From NCBI GenBank assembly GCA_947498455.1, contig CANMKK010000021.1, positions 1 through 64,000 of the forward strand: a stretch of 64,000 bases of DNA, read 5' to 3'. The DNA is from an uncultured Aquimarina sp. (lineage in GTDB: Bacteria; Bacteroidota; Bacteroidia; Flavobacteriales; Flavobacteriaceae). Shown piece after piece: positions 27,328 to 35,241 of this stretch (positions are counted from its first letter, which is position 1; the number at the start of each line of letters is the position of its first letter). The notes beneath the pieces are model-generated. The model worked only from the letters and a program-made list of their open reading frames with translations. It searched no databases and was not told the DNA's origin. Both the position numbers and the translations under genes were made by a program.

Positions 27328-28667
27328 TAGATAATAACATAACAAAACAGCTACTTAATGAAATCGCATGGCTCGAAGCTATTATTGATACCTCATTAAC
27401 CTTGTATTTTCAGAATGAAAGTCCGTATAGTTCTGTTAAGGAATTAATTCCACCTCCTGTTCTTAGTGAAGAAGGTGGATATGCCGAATTATTAAGGAAA
27501 TATGATATGAATTTTGAAGAACGTGTCTTATTAATTTTGGCATTAATTCCTCATATACGCCCACAATGCTTAGATGTATTCCTGATAAAAAATAAAAATA
27601 TTGACACCGAGTTTTCAGAATTTGGAGGACATAAAGAATCTAAGCAATATGGCTTTATCCCCACCTTAGAAACTGCTTGTTTTATTGTAGGTGGAGCAGA
27701 TGACATGGCAGTTCGATTAGAGTTCATGAAGGCGATTGATAAAGACCATTTCTTATATAGAGATCGTATTTTACACGCAATAAAATACCCAATTAGACTA
27801 CAGGAAAAATTAGAACTTTCGGAAGAGTCCTTACATACCATTATTACGGGTAAGAAATATATACCTACTTATAGTTCTCAATTTCCTGCACAATCAATCA
27901 CTACTAAGTTAGATTGGGAAGACCTTATCGTAGAACCCAGAGTTAAACAACAATTAGAAGAAATCCAACAATGGGTACAGCATAGTGACCTTATATTGCA
28001 TCAATGGAATCTGGATAAAATATTAAAACCAGGATTCAGAGTATTATTTTATGGATCGCCTGGAACTGGAAAAACATTGGCCGCTACATTATTGGGAAAA
28101 GCTACAAATACTCCTGTTTTTAGAGTAGACCTGTCTATGATTGTTTCTAAATACATAGGAGAAACCGAAAAGAATTTAGGAAGTTTATTTGACGAAGCAG
28201 CATCTAAGAACTGGATTTTGTTTTTTGATGAAGCAGATGCTTTATTTAGTAAACGAACACAAACTACTACTTCTAATGACCGCCATGCGAATCAGGAAGT
28301 AGCATATTTATTACAGCGGATTGAAGATTTTGATGGACTAGTAATACTTGCTACCAATTTACAAAGTAACATAGATGAAGCTTTTTTAAGACGTTTTCAG
28401 ATAACTGTTGATTTTCCAAAACCAAAATATAAAGAACGAAAATTATTATGGAAAAAGATGATAGGAAATACTTTCGAAATTGAAGAAGGTGTCGTAACCA
28501 TTGATACGATAGCAAAAAACTATGAATTATCAGGAGGAGAAATGATAAATGTAGTTCGATATTGTGCTATAAAAGCGGCGAGGAATGGAGAAAAGAAGGT
28601 GACATTGAATACTATTATGATGGGAATCAAAAGAGAATATAATAAAAGTAATAAGACATTTAATTAA
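27315..28667 (+). CDS. AAA+ ATPase of the injection system (Afp15-type)
   Basis: I chose the ATG at 27315 (METIIDNNITKQLL), giving 450 residues and a 13-bp overlap with the tape-measure gene; an upstream TTG at 27261 is less likely. The N-terminal ~200 residues are the eCIS-specific part. The AAA+ core has Walker A GSPGTGKT (247-254), Walker B ILFFDE (301-306), sensor Asn348 in LATN and arginine finger Arg359/360 in FLRRF. Afp15 and homologues are conserved in eCIS and absent from phage tails. The ATPase is thought to act in assembly or cargo loading. All catalytic motifs are intact, so it should be active. Confidence 0.93.
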   Translation: METIIDNNITKQLLNEIAWLEAIIDTSLTLYFQNESPYSSVKELIPPPVLSEEGGYAELLRKYDMNFEERVLLILALIPHIRPQCLDVFLIKNKNIDTEFSEFGGHKESKQYGFIPTLETACFIVGGADDMAVRLEFMKAIDKDHFLYRDRILHAIKYPIRLQEKLELSEESLHTIITGKKYIPTYSSQFPAQSITTKLDWEDLIVEPRVKQQLEEIQQWVQHSDLILHQWNLDKILKPGFRVLFYGSPGTGKTLAATLLGKATNTPVFRVDLSMIVSKYIGETEKNLGSLFDEAASKNWILFFDEADALFSKRTQTTTSNDRHANQEVAYLLQRIEDFDGLVILATNLQSNIDEAFLRRFQITVDFPKPKYKERKLLWKKMIGNTFEIEEGVVTIDTIAKNYELSGGEMINVVRYCAIKAARNGEKKVTLNTIMMGIKREYNKSNKTFN

Positions 28668-28679
28668 AAATAAACGAAT

Positions 28680-29069
28680 ATGGCAAATCAAGTATGTAGT
28701 GGAGCATTAATTTCTTGCTCTTTTGGATCAGCGCCTTCCACATTAACGATACTACCTGTTAATATGGTAAACACTAGTAGTATGCCCGCAGCAACTATCA
28801 TGGATTATACTCCATTAGTAAACATTATGAGTTTTGGTACTTGTTCCTCTCCTTCTAATCCAGTGGTAGCAGCAGCAACCAGCGCTGCATTAGGAGTGCT
28901 GACACCCATGCCGTGTGTACCGGCAACTGTATCTCCATGGTCACCGGGTATTTCTGATGTATCGATAGGTAAGCTATCCGCTTTAGATGATAGTAGTACG
29001 TGTAATTGTATGTGGGCAGGTTCTATTTCTATTTCATTTGCAGGTCAGGTACAAACGGAAGTATCGTGA
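28680..29069 (+). CDS. DUF4280 / PAAR-like spike tip protein
   Basis: The 129-residue Cys- and Ser-rich protein matches the DUF4280 (PAAR-like) pattern: MANQVCSGALISCSFGSAPS, NIMSFGTCSSPSNP, and LTPMPCVPATVSPWSPG. PAAR and PAAR-like proteins cap the VgrG spike and sharpen the tip. The gene is 12 bp after the ATPase stop, at the far end of the operon from the spike gene, unlike Afp where the tip gene (afp10) follows gp25. The last base of its TGA is the first base of the next ATG. Confidence 0.9.
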   Translation: MANQVCSGALISCSFGSAPSTLTILPVNMVNTSSMPAATIMDYTPLVNIMSFGTCSSPSNPVVAAATSAALGVLTPMPCVPATVSPWSPGISDVSIGKLSALDDSSTCNCMWAGSISISFAGQVQTEVS

Positions 29070-29302
29070 TGAAAAAAGTTTTACATGCAATTTCCCAAAT
29101 AGTAGAAAATCACTATGTCAATCTATTTATATCGATAGGTCTGATAGCTATTGGTATAGAAGAATTGTATAAAGAAGGTGTTTTGGACCCCAAAGTTCAT
29201 TGGAAACACGGAATAGGAGTATATGGAATTTTAATGCTTTGCCAGGCAATTTTTAAAATTCTTAAGGGAAGTGCTAAGGTGTATAGAGGGAAAAAGAAAT
29301 AA
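29069..29302 (+). CDS. Small two-TM protein at the end of the eCIS operon
   Basis: The 77-residue protein begins MKKVLHAISQIVENHYVN, starting in the TGATG overlap with the PAAR-like stop. It has two hydrophobic segments (LFISIGLIAIGIEEL, then GIGVYGILMLCQAIFKIL) and a basic C-terminus (KVYRGKKK). The family is unknown to me. Coupled translation to the spike-tip gene suggests a part in the system, for example an immunity, membrane tether or holin-like release role. None of these is shown by sequence. It is convergent with the DUF4157 gene, 61 bp away. Confidence 0.75.
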   Translation: MKKVLHAISQIVENHYVNLFISIGLIAIGIEELYKEGVLDPKVHWKHGIGVYGILMLCQAIFKILKGSAKVYRGKKK

Positions 29303-29363
29303 TTGGAGTAAGTGTGGATTTATTACAGCTTATACCTTTTATGTTTATAAGTACGTAAACTGA

Positions 29364-31562
29364 CTATTCATTTTCAACTAACTCAAATGTGTCTTTTCCT
29401 GTTTTTACGAAAGAAGCTTGTCTTACGTATTGAAGCTGGCCACTATCTTGTTTAATTGGTGCAATGATATCAATACTATGATTTTTTTCGATCTTATCTA
29501 ATTCATTATTTGGATCCAGAAGAACATCACTTTGATCATCTTGTATAAAAGCGTTTTGAAATCCCATATCGAATCCCATACTTAATAACTGTAGTTTACT
29601 CACAGTTCGTGGTAATTTACGTTCTACCTTTGGTGTGTATCCTGATGTACTATAGGCTTCTAGTACGTTATCTAGATCAGTAACTGATTTAATTCCTTTT
29701 GGAAATAATTGTATACTAAGACCAAAAATGTCATCGCTATGTTTTGTTCCTGCTCTTTTAAGAGCACTTACAAGATCATGTTGGTTTTTGGCGACAATAA
29801 GATGTTTGTAATATAGTCTCCACATTGTTATTGGTACAAGACCTTTTATGAAACTAAACTCTTTTTCGACATTTTGTGTTTTTAAGTATTCTTGAAAAGG
29901 TAGAAAAACTGGAGCACTTTTATAATTGTCAGAATTGGCAGTATTTGCATAAAATTCATTTCCGTGCCCAAAATCGTCCAGAAATCTTAAGAAATCTGAA
30001 GCAAAAGGTTCTCTCATATGATGCATTCCTTTTGAAGAAGTACTAGATGAGATAACTTTGATTTTGCGCGCTCTCCCCCAATCTAAGAAGGTTCTTTTTG
30101 TTTGATCGGCATTTAGACCAATTTCTTTTATTTTTTTCTGAAATATAGGATCCATATAGATCGCATAGTTTTCTACAGCAGAGGTTTCGTTAATCTCGCA
30201 GGTTCCTCCTGTATCTGCAGCACCACTAAGTCCGAATCCCATATAATCGATACCATTACTTTCGGCAATTTGTCTAACTCTCTTATCTGGAGCTGCGGGA
30301 CTGACCCTGTTTTGAATAGAAGAGATCACCATATCCTTTTTCTTAGCAATTTCAAGAAGATTTTCCAGATTATCATCCAGTTTTACATCATCTAGTTGTT
30401 GGACATTACTTAATCCTATTTTAGCATTAAACATCTTTCCCATTCGTTGGAGATCAGTAAAACTCTTTTTGATTTCCTTTTTATTACTAGGTACTTCGTG
30501 TAACATTATAGTATGGATATATACTCCATTAATTTTTTTTAAATTCACAAGATCATGATAAGCGGTTCTTTGCTCTTTTGGTTTGTACTTATAAGTTATC
30601 CTAATAATACCATTATCGATCTTTAAATCATTAAATAGCTCCGCGGTTTTACCTTTTTGATAGTGTACAGCTGCATCAAAGTCTCTAAATCCATTAGCAT
30701 AGGCCAATGCAATATTTTCTTTACCATTTTGCCCTTTGGCTTTATCCATACCATATATAGTGCTTCGTATTGGTAATGCCTTTTGCTCTTCTTCGGGTAA
30801 GTTATTTTCGGACTGATCATTTATAATAGAAAGCAAGTATTTTTTTTCTAAAAGCGGGATTTCTTCTTTATTTGCAATGAACTCTGCAATGCCTTCTAGT
30901 TTTCCAGGGTTATTAGTAGCCCATTTTCTAAATTCAATAGTATCCGTAGAATCAAATTTTTCTTTACGATATTCAAACTCTACACGTTGTACAGCATTAG
31001 AGTAATTAACAATTTGTTTTGGGGATTGAGAGGGGATGGATGCAAATTTCATTTGCATTGCTTTAGCCCCCATCACATCTGCTTCTCGTTCTAATCCTTG
31101 ATCATCGTTTATATTCACTTTGCCTTTCATCTGCATGGTAGGGCGTACTCTACCTTGTTTTTGTTGTACTACGTGCCAGGCTTCATGCGGTAAATGTTTT
31201 TCTTGCCCGGGAGCTATATGAACATGATTTCCCTGGGCATAGGCGTGTGCTTGTAATTGTGCAGGCTTAGAAGAATTGTAATGTACACGAGTATCACTCA
31301 TATCCAATCCTGATAAGTTTTCAATCCCAGATTTTAATTGATCAGGTAAACCAGTTTTGTTAGCGACTTTTTGAATAGGAGCAGTTACAGTGTTGATTTG
31401 AGCTCGCTGTGCTACAGATTTAGGACTTTGAGAAATCGATTTTTGCAAATCAGTATGATAAGAATTTAGAGCTCTATTGTCTTTAAATTGGATGGATGGA
31501 GCATTATTGTTTTTCTTTTCTGAAAGTGAATCTTTTTTAAACTGTCTCGGAGAGGTGTGCAT
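29364..31562 (-). CDS. DUF4157 protein with aldo/keto-reductase-like domain (candidate eCIS cargo)
   Basis: The 732-residue protein has a disordered N-terminus (1-65). DUF4157 spans about 66-170, with HEAWH at 126-130 and the downstream Glu of LEREADVMGAKAM at 158-170; DUF4157 is a marker domain of eCIS-associated proteins. Residues about 265-530 read like an aldo/keto reductase: NGFRDFDAAVHY supplies Asp296 and Tyr301 (Asp+5 spacing as in the family), IRITYKYKP gives Lys325, and YIHTIMLHEVP gives His355. KIGLSNVQQL, SIQNRVSP and LDWGRARKIKVISSSTS align with later family motifs. Residues 530-732 are unrecognised. There is no signal peptide. By position and domain it is the best cargo/effector candidate. 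Reaction and target are unknown. Confidence 0.8.
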   Translation of the reverse strand: MHTSPRQFKKDSLSEKKNNNAPSIQFKDNRALNSYHTDLQKSISQSPKSVAQRAQINTVTAPIQKVANKTGLPDQLKSGIENLSGLDMSDTRVHYNSSKPAQLQAHAYAQGNHVHIAPGQEKHLPHEAWHVVQQKQGRVRPTMQMKGKVNINDDQGLEREADVMGAKAMQMKFASIPSQSPKQIVNYSNAVQRVEFEYRKEKFDSTDTIEFRKWATNNPGKLEGIAEFIANKEEIPLLEKKYLLSIINDQSENNLPEEEQKALPIRSTIYGMDKAKGQNGKENIALAYANGFRDFDAAVHYQKGKTAELFNDLKIDNGIIRITYKYKPKEQRTAYHDLVNLKKINGVYIHTIMLHEVPSNKKEIKKSFTDLQRMGKMFNAKIGLSNVQQLDDVKLDDNLENLLEIAKKKDMVISSIQNRVSPAAPDKRVRQIAESNGIDYMGFGLSGAADTGGTCEINETSAVENYAIYMDPIFQKKIKEIGLNADQTKRTFLDWGRARKIKVISSSTSSKGMHHMREPFASDFLRFLDDFGHGNEFYANTANSDNYKSAPVFLPFQEYLKTQNVEKEFSFIKGLVPITMWRLYYKHLIVAKNQHDLVSALKRAGTKHSDDIFGLSIQLFPKGIKSVTDLDNVLEAYSTSGYTPKVERKLPRTVSKLQLLSMGFDMGFQNAFIQDDQSDVLLDPNNELDKIEKNHSIDIIAPIKQDSGQLQYVRQASFVKTGKDTFELVENE

Positions 31563-31659
31563 ATTCGTATCTGGTTAATGAAGTACTAAGATACTTAAAA
31601 AAAGTGAGAGATGTGGGGAGAAAGTAGAAGTTGCAACTCGGGTTAAATGGGGTGTACTA

Positions 31660-33108
31660 TTAAATAGTCTTTTTATTTTTTTGATCATTTGATGACTTTA
31701 CTAAGGCATTAATCATTCCATTAAAGACAAAAGAGTGAAAAGGCATTACAGCATACCAATATAATCTACCCCAAACACCTTTAGGGCGAAAAACGGCTTG
31801 TTGATAGAGTCTGTTTTTCACAATTTTAAATTCTAACCAAGCTTCTCCTGGCAATTTCATTTCAGCGAATAATAAAAGGCGTTTTTCTTTTTTATCCGCA
31901 AGTAATACACGCCAAAAATCCAAGGCATCTCCTGCTTCTAAATAAGAATTATGAGTTCGTCCGCGACGTAACCCCACACCTCCAAATATTTTGTCTATAT
32001 ATCCCCTAATTCTCCATAGCCAATTAAAACTATACCATCCATTTTCACCTCCAATACACCAGATTTTATGTAATGTAAAAGAGTGATCTGTTACATCTCT
32101 AAATCTTACATCCTTAAAACAACCATAGGTTGGTAGTTCTATATGAGTAGTTAATTGATCATTAAATACACCACTGCTTATAGCATCTTTCCAGCTGGAT
32201 ATAACGGCATTTTGTTCTATTTTTTGAAACGCCAATGATACAGCTTCTTTATAAGATATAGGATTGATATGTAATAGTTGATTTATGGCACTTGTTTTAC
32301 CAATAACCTCTACCTTCATACTATCCACTAAAGCTTGAGCTAAATTAAAAGAGATTGAAGTAACAAAATACAACCAGTAAGAGGATAGTTTTGGAGTTAA
32401 AATTGGTAACGTAAAAATGGAACGTTTAAGCCCTCTGATTTCACCGAAATGCAATAACATTTCTTTATAAGTTAGTATTTCCGGGCCAAAAATGTCAAAT
32501 GATTTATTGTACACTTTCTCTACTGCAATAGCATTTGTTAAAAAGCCTAGAACATCTCTAATAGCAATAGGTTGAGTTCTGGTATTTAACCATTTTGGAG
32601 TAATCATTATAGGTAGTTTTTCGACAATATCTCTAATGATTTCAAAAGAAGCACTGCCACTACCTACGATAATACCAGCTCTAAAAGTAGTAAGGGCATA
32701 CTGTGCCGACTTAAGAGTTTTTTCTACTTGTAAACGGGATTTTAAATGTTTTGATAATGAATTGTCGTTTACAATACCACTTAAATATATTACTTGTCGA
32801 CATCGAGTTTTTTCAATAAGCTCTTTAAAGTTCGCACCACATTGTTCTTCCATAGATCTAAAATCTCCAGATTTAGAAGACATAGAATGGATTAAATAGT
32901 AGGCAATGTCTATATTCTTAGGGATTTTGACATTTTCGGGCTTTAAAAAATCAATTTTAATAAAAGAGATATTACCATGAAATTCAATCTCATCAGGGAT
33001 ACGATCTAAATCACGAACACAACAAATAAGTTCATAGCCTCTATTCAGTAAAATTATAGTGAGCCTTTTCGCTATATAACCTGTTGTTCCAGTTATTAGA
33101 ATTTTCAT
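31660..33108 (-). CDS. SDR-family NAD(P)-binding protein with C-terminal DUF2867
   Basis: The 482-residue protein starts MKILITGTTGYIAKRLTIIL, with the Rossmann glycine motif GTTGYIA of extended/atypical short-chain dehydrogenases. ALTTFRAGIIVGSGSASFEI continues the SDR half. The C-terminal ~160 residues (HKIWCIGGENGWYSFNWLWR, then GDALDFWRVLLADKKEKRLL) match DUF2867. This two-domain arrangement is common in Bacteroidota and is probably an NAD(P)H-dependent oxidoreductase of unknown substrate. It is a single gene with no obvious partner. Confidence 0.88.
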   Translation of the reverse strand: MKILITGTTGYIAKRLTIILLNRGYELICCVRDLDRIPDEIEFHGNISFIKIDFLKPENVKIPKNIDIAYYLIHSMSSKSGDFRSMEEQCGANFKELIEKTRCRQVIYLSGIVNDNSLSKHLKSRLQVEKTLKSAQYALTTFRAGIIVGSGSASFEIIRDIVEKLPIMITPKWLNTRTQPIAIRDVLGFLTNAIAVEKVYNKSFDIFGPEILTYKEMLLHFGEIRGLKRSIFTLPILTPKLSSYWLYFVTSISFNLAQALVDSMKVEVIGKTSAINQLLHINPISYKEAVSLAFQKIEQNAVISSWKDAISSGVFNDQLTTHIELPTYGCFKDVRFRDVTDHSFTLHKIWCIGGENGWYSFNWLWRIRGYIDKIFGGVGLRRGRTHNSYLEAGDALDFWRVLLADKKEKRLLLFAEMKLPGEAWLEFKIVKNRLYQQAVFRPKGVWGRLYWYAVMPFHSFVFNGMINALVKSSNDQKNKKTI

Positions 33109-33253
33109 TACTATGTTATTGATTTCAAAGTTTATTCAAGCTTCTACTGCTTTTTAAGTTAATGAATATTCAATACTTCTCACTTATGGTACAGGAGTTT
33201 TTTTTACTTATAAATGTTTTGATTTTTTTGAATATTATATTTTATACCAGTTG

Positions 33254-33396
33254 TTGTTTGAATTTACTGGAAAAGAAAATAAAGATTTTTTTGTTTCAAT
33301 TTCAGCATAAAATTTCAGCATAGCTGGGCTACGGTTTATTTTTATGCTGAAATTGAGGCACAAAAAAGGACATTTTATTACGGTAAATTCAAATAA
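33254..33396. repeat. MITE-like nested palindrome
   Basis: The outer arms, around TTTGAATTTACTGG near 33258-33270 and CGGTAAATTCAAATAA at 33381-33396, pair with few mismatches. Inside is a perfect 16-bp stem, CAATTTCAGCATAAAA at 33297-33312 against TTTTATGCTGAAATTG at 33340-33355. A second partial copy of the arm (TTTCAGCATA) sits next to the left arm. The element fills the gap between the SDR/DUF2867 and glutathione peroxidase genes. A terminator for the peroxidase is possible but there is no clean T-run. It resembles a miniature inverted-repeat element; no target-site duplication was identified. Confidence 0.65.
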
Positions 33397-33405
33397 TAAA
33401 TGGTT

Positions 33406-33948
33406 TTAGCTAATATTCTTTAAGATTTTAGAGCTTAAAGGGTTTATCATGGATAAATAATTATCTACGAGATTTCCATTTCTATCCACTAAATATTTGT
33501 GAAAATTCCATTTAATATTGGAGCTTTTCTTCCCGTTTAAGAACTTTTGTGTTAACCAACTATATAAAAGGTGCTTTTTCGTGCCTATTACATTAATTTT
33601 TTCGGTTAGTATAAAACTTACATTATAATTTTTTTTACAAAAAGCCTCGATTTGAGACGCATCTCCGGGTTCTTGATTTCCGAATTGATTACAGGGAGAT
33701 CCTATAATAACAAGATCATCTTTATATCTATTGCTTAACTTTTGTAGATCTTCATACTGTCGGGTAAAACCACATCTCGAAGCTACGTTAACAAATAAAA
33801 GATATTTTCCTTTAAAATCAGATAAGTAAATAGGAATACCCGCGATACTCTGTATACTAATATCATATATTGATGTAACGAGGGTTTTAAGGTCATTCGT
33901 TTCTTTAGTAATAGAAGGTACTATTTTTGTTTTTTTTATTAATTTCAT
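33406..33948 (-). CDS. Glutathione peroxidase family protein
   Basis: The 180-residue protein has the catalytic cysteine Cys59 in NVASRCGFT, Gln88 in PCNQFGNQEPG, and Trp147/Asn148 in IKWNFHKYLVD, completing the family's active-site set. Cys104 (EAFCKKNY) sits where the resolving cysteine of thioredoxin-dependent members lies, so the reductant is more likely thioredoxin than glutathione (inference). About 20 residues precede the normal domain start; no signal peptide is obvious. It reduces hydroperoxides. Confidence 0.92.
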   Translation of the reverse strand: MKLIKKTKIVPSITKETNDLKTLVTSIYDISIQSIAGIPIYLSDFKGKYLLFVNVASRCGFTRQYEDLQKLSNRYKDDLVIIGSPCNQFGNQEPGDASQIEAFCKKNYNVSFILTEKINVIGTKKHLLYSWLTQKFLNGKKSSNIKWNFHKYLVDRNGNLVDNYLSMINPLSSKILKNIS

Positions 33949-34307
33949 TTAAACTATACTTTTTAAAGGTTACAATTTTACGATCACTTCTCTAGATGGT
34001 AATTTCGAAATGAAAGTTACGATAGGGTCAAATAAATTGTTCAATATAGGTTGGTAGTTAAACGATAAAAATGATAATATAATAATAACTCTTTACTACT
34101 ATTGCTTTGTTTGTGCAATGTTAATGTAAAGAGGAGTTTTCCAATTTTGAAGCTAAGTATTTAACAATAAGAATTTAATCTATATGTTATGTAGAGATAT
34201 TTGAAAACGCTATATGTTTGCCAATTTTCTCTTTGGTCATACTATGTAGTTACTAATGATATATTAAAAAAATGTCCTTAGAATATAATCTGAATCAAAT
34301 AGACAGA
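33949..34307. other. Gene-free intergenic region
   Basis: This AT-rich 359-bp gap lies upstream of the glutathione peroxidase and downstream of the small minus-strand gene at 34308. It should hold the peroxidase promoter. I see no ORF, strong palindrome or repeat, and no perfect -33/-7 pair on the minus strand. Confidence 0.4.
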
Positions 34308-34529
34308 TTATACACTCGGTACTCCCTTCAAGCGTTTTTCTATTTTTTGTTTTTTAGCCGTAAGCAATTTCATAATATCCATAAGTTCGGGATCCTTAGT
34401 TTCCTTATAGACTTCATTTAAAGCTAAAATAAGCGATTTTGCTTCTCTAGAAGCTGCTACTCGATCACTCGAGCTCATATTACTCATTTTTCTGCTTTCG
34501 AACTCTAAAGCCCTCTCCATCAATTCCAT
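34308..34529 (-). CDS. Small charged helical protein
   Basis: The 73-residue protein, starting MELMERALEFESRKMSNMSS, is rich in Glu, Lys and Leu and probably all helical (SREAKSLILALNEVYKETKD, then LLTAKKQKIEKRLKG). There is no signal peptide or membrane segment. The coding pattern, start codon and isolated position with its own upstream region make it a plausible real gene. I do not recognise the family. Confidence 0.65.
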   Translation of the reverse strand: MELMERALEFESRKMSNMSSSDRVAASREAKSLILALNEVYKETKDPELMDIMKLLTAKKQKIEKRLKGVPSV

Positions 34530-34744
34530 AAATTTATTTTTAATTAAATATACAAAATGTTTAATAAATAAACACTATGTTTAAACAAAATTAACTGTTT
34601 TATTTGGCAATATTAATTAAATTTTATAACAATGTTCAATTAAGTTGACTATTTTATAATTTTTATCAACTTTTAAAACCTTTAAGAGTTGTATAGTTTT
34701 CATAAAAAATAGTTAAACATAGATGTTTTATAATCATACTATTT

Positions 34745-34752
34745 TAAATTTG
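34745..34752 (+). promoter_or_regulatory. Bacteroidota-type -7 box upstream of 34787
   Basis: TAAATTTG fits the TAnnTTTG -7 consensus of Bacteroidota primary-sigma promoters, 34 bp before the ATG at 34787. At the expected -33 position the sequence is TGTTTTA rather than TTTG, so the upstream element is imperfect. It would drive the small protein and perhaps the export trio behind it. Confidence 0.45.
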
Positions 34753-34786
34753 CGCCCAAATTTAGGATAGAAACTATCTGTAAAAT

Positions 34787-35113
34787 ATGATTTCAAAAAG
34801 AGTGAACATATCTAAGCTTTTAAAAGACTTCATTATGATAATGATGTTTTTTGCTATGATTGTACAGCAATCTGTTCTTACAATTGCTCTTTTTACTGAT
34901 ACATCCTATGAATTTGTGCAGCTCAATGCTGATGAAGATTCGGAAGAAAAAAATCATAAAAACGATGATAAAAAAGATGAATCTGTCCAACTACATACGA
35001 TAAATGCATACGCTTCGTACTGCTTTAAAATCAAACAGGCAATTTATACTTCTCAAAAACCGGGGCTAGATTTCTGTTTAGAAATTCTTATTCCACCTCC
35101 AGATTTAGCATAA
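34787..35113 (+). CDS. Small membrane/exported protein upstream of the export trio
   Basis: The 108-residue protein has an N-terminal hydrophobic segment (about 15-36, FIMIMMFFAMIVQQSVLTIA), a very acidic/lysine-rich linker (NADEDSEEKNHKNDDKKDES) and a C-terminal part ending LEILIPPPDLA. I do not recognise the family. It lies 128 bp before the ABC transporter gene in the same direction and could belong to its unit. Type II membrane topology or a cleaved signal are both possible. Confidence 0.65.
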   Translation: MISKRVNISKLLKDFIMIMMFFAMIVQQSVLTIALFTDTSYEFVQLNADEDSEEKNHKNDDKKDESVQLHTINAYASYCFKIKQAIYTSQKPGLDFCLEILIPPPDLA

Positions 35114-35241
35114 CTCCATTTTATAATCTATTGAAATTATTCTTGAAATAGATTTATACAGTAGCTGTATATAACTCACTAATTAATAAAGGATTAAAAT
35201 AATAGTAGTCCGTAGCATTTTTATGCTTAAAATTAAATTAA

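Noticed and set aside
6216..29302. Prophage or type VI secretion system
   Set aside because: There are no capsid, portal, integrase or lysis genes, and no TssB/C, TssJLM or ClpV. DUF4255, LysM adaptor and Afp15-type ATPase indicate eCIS.
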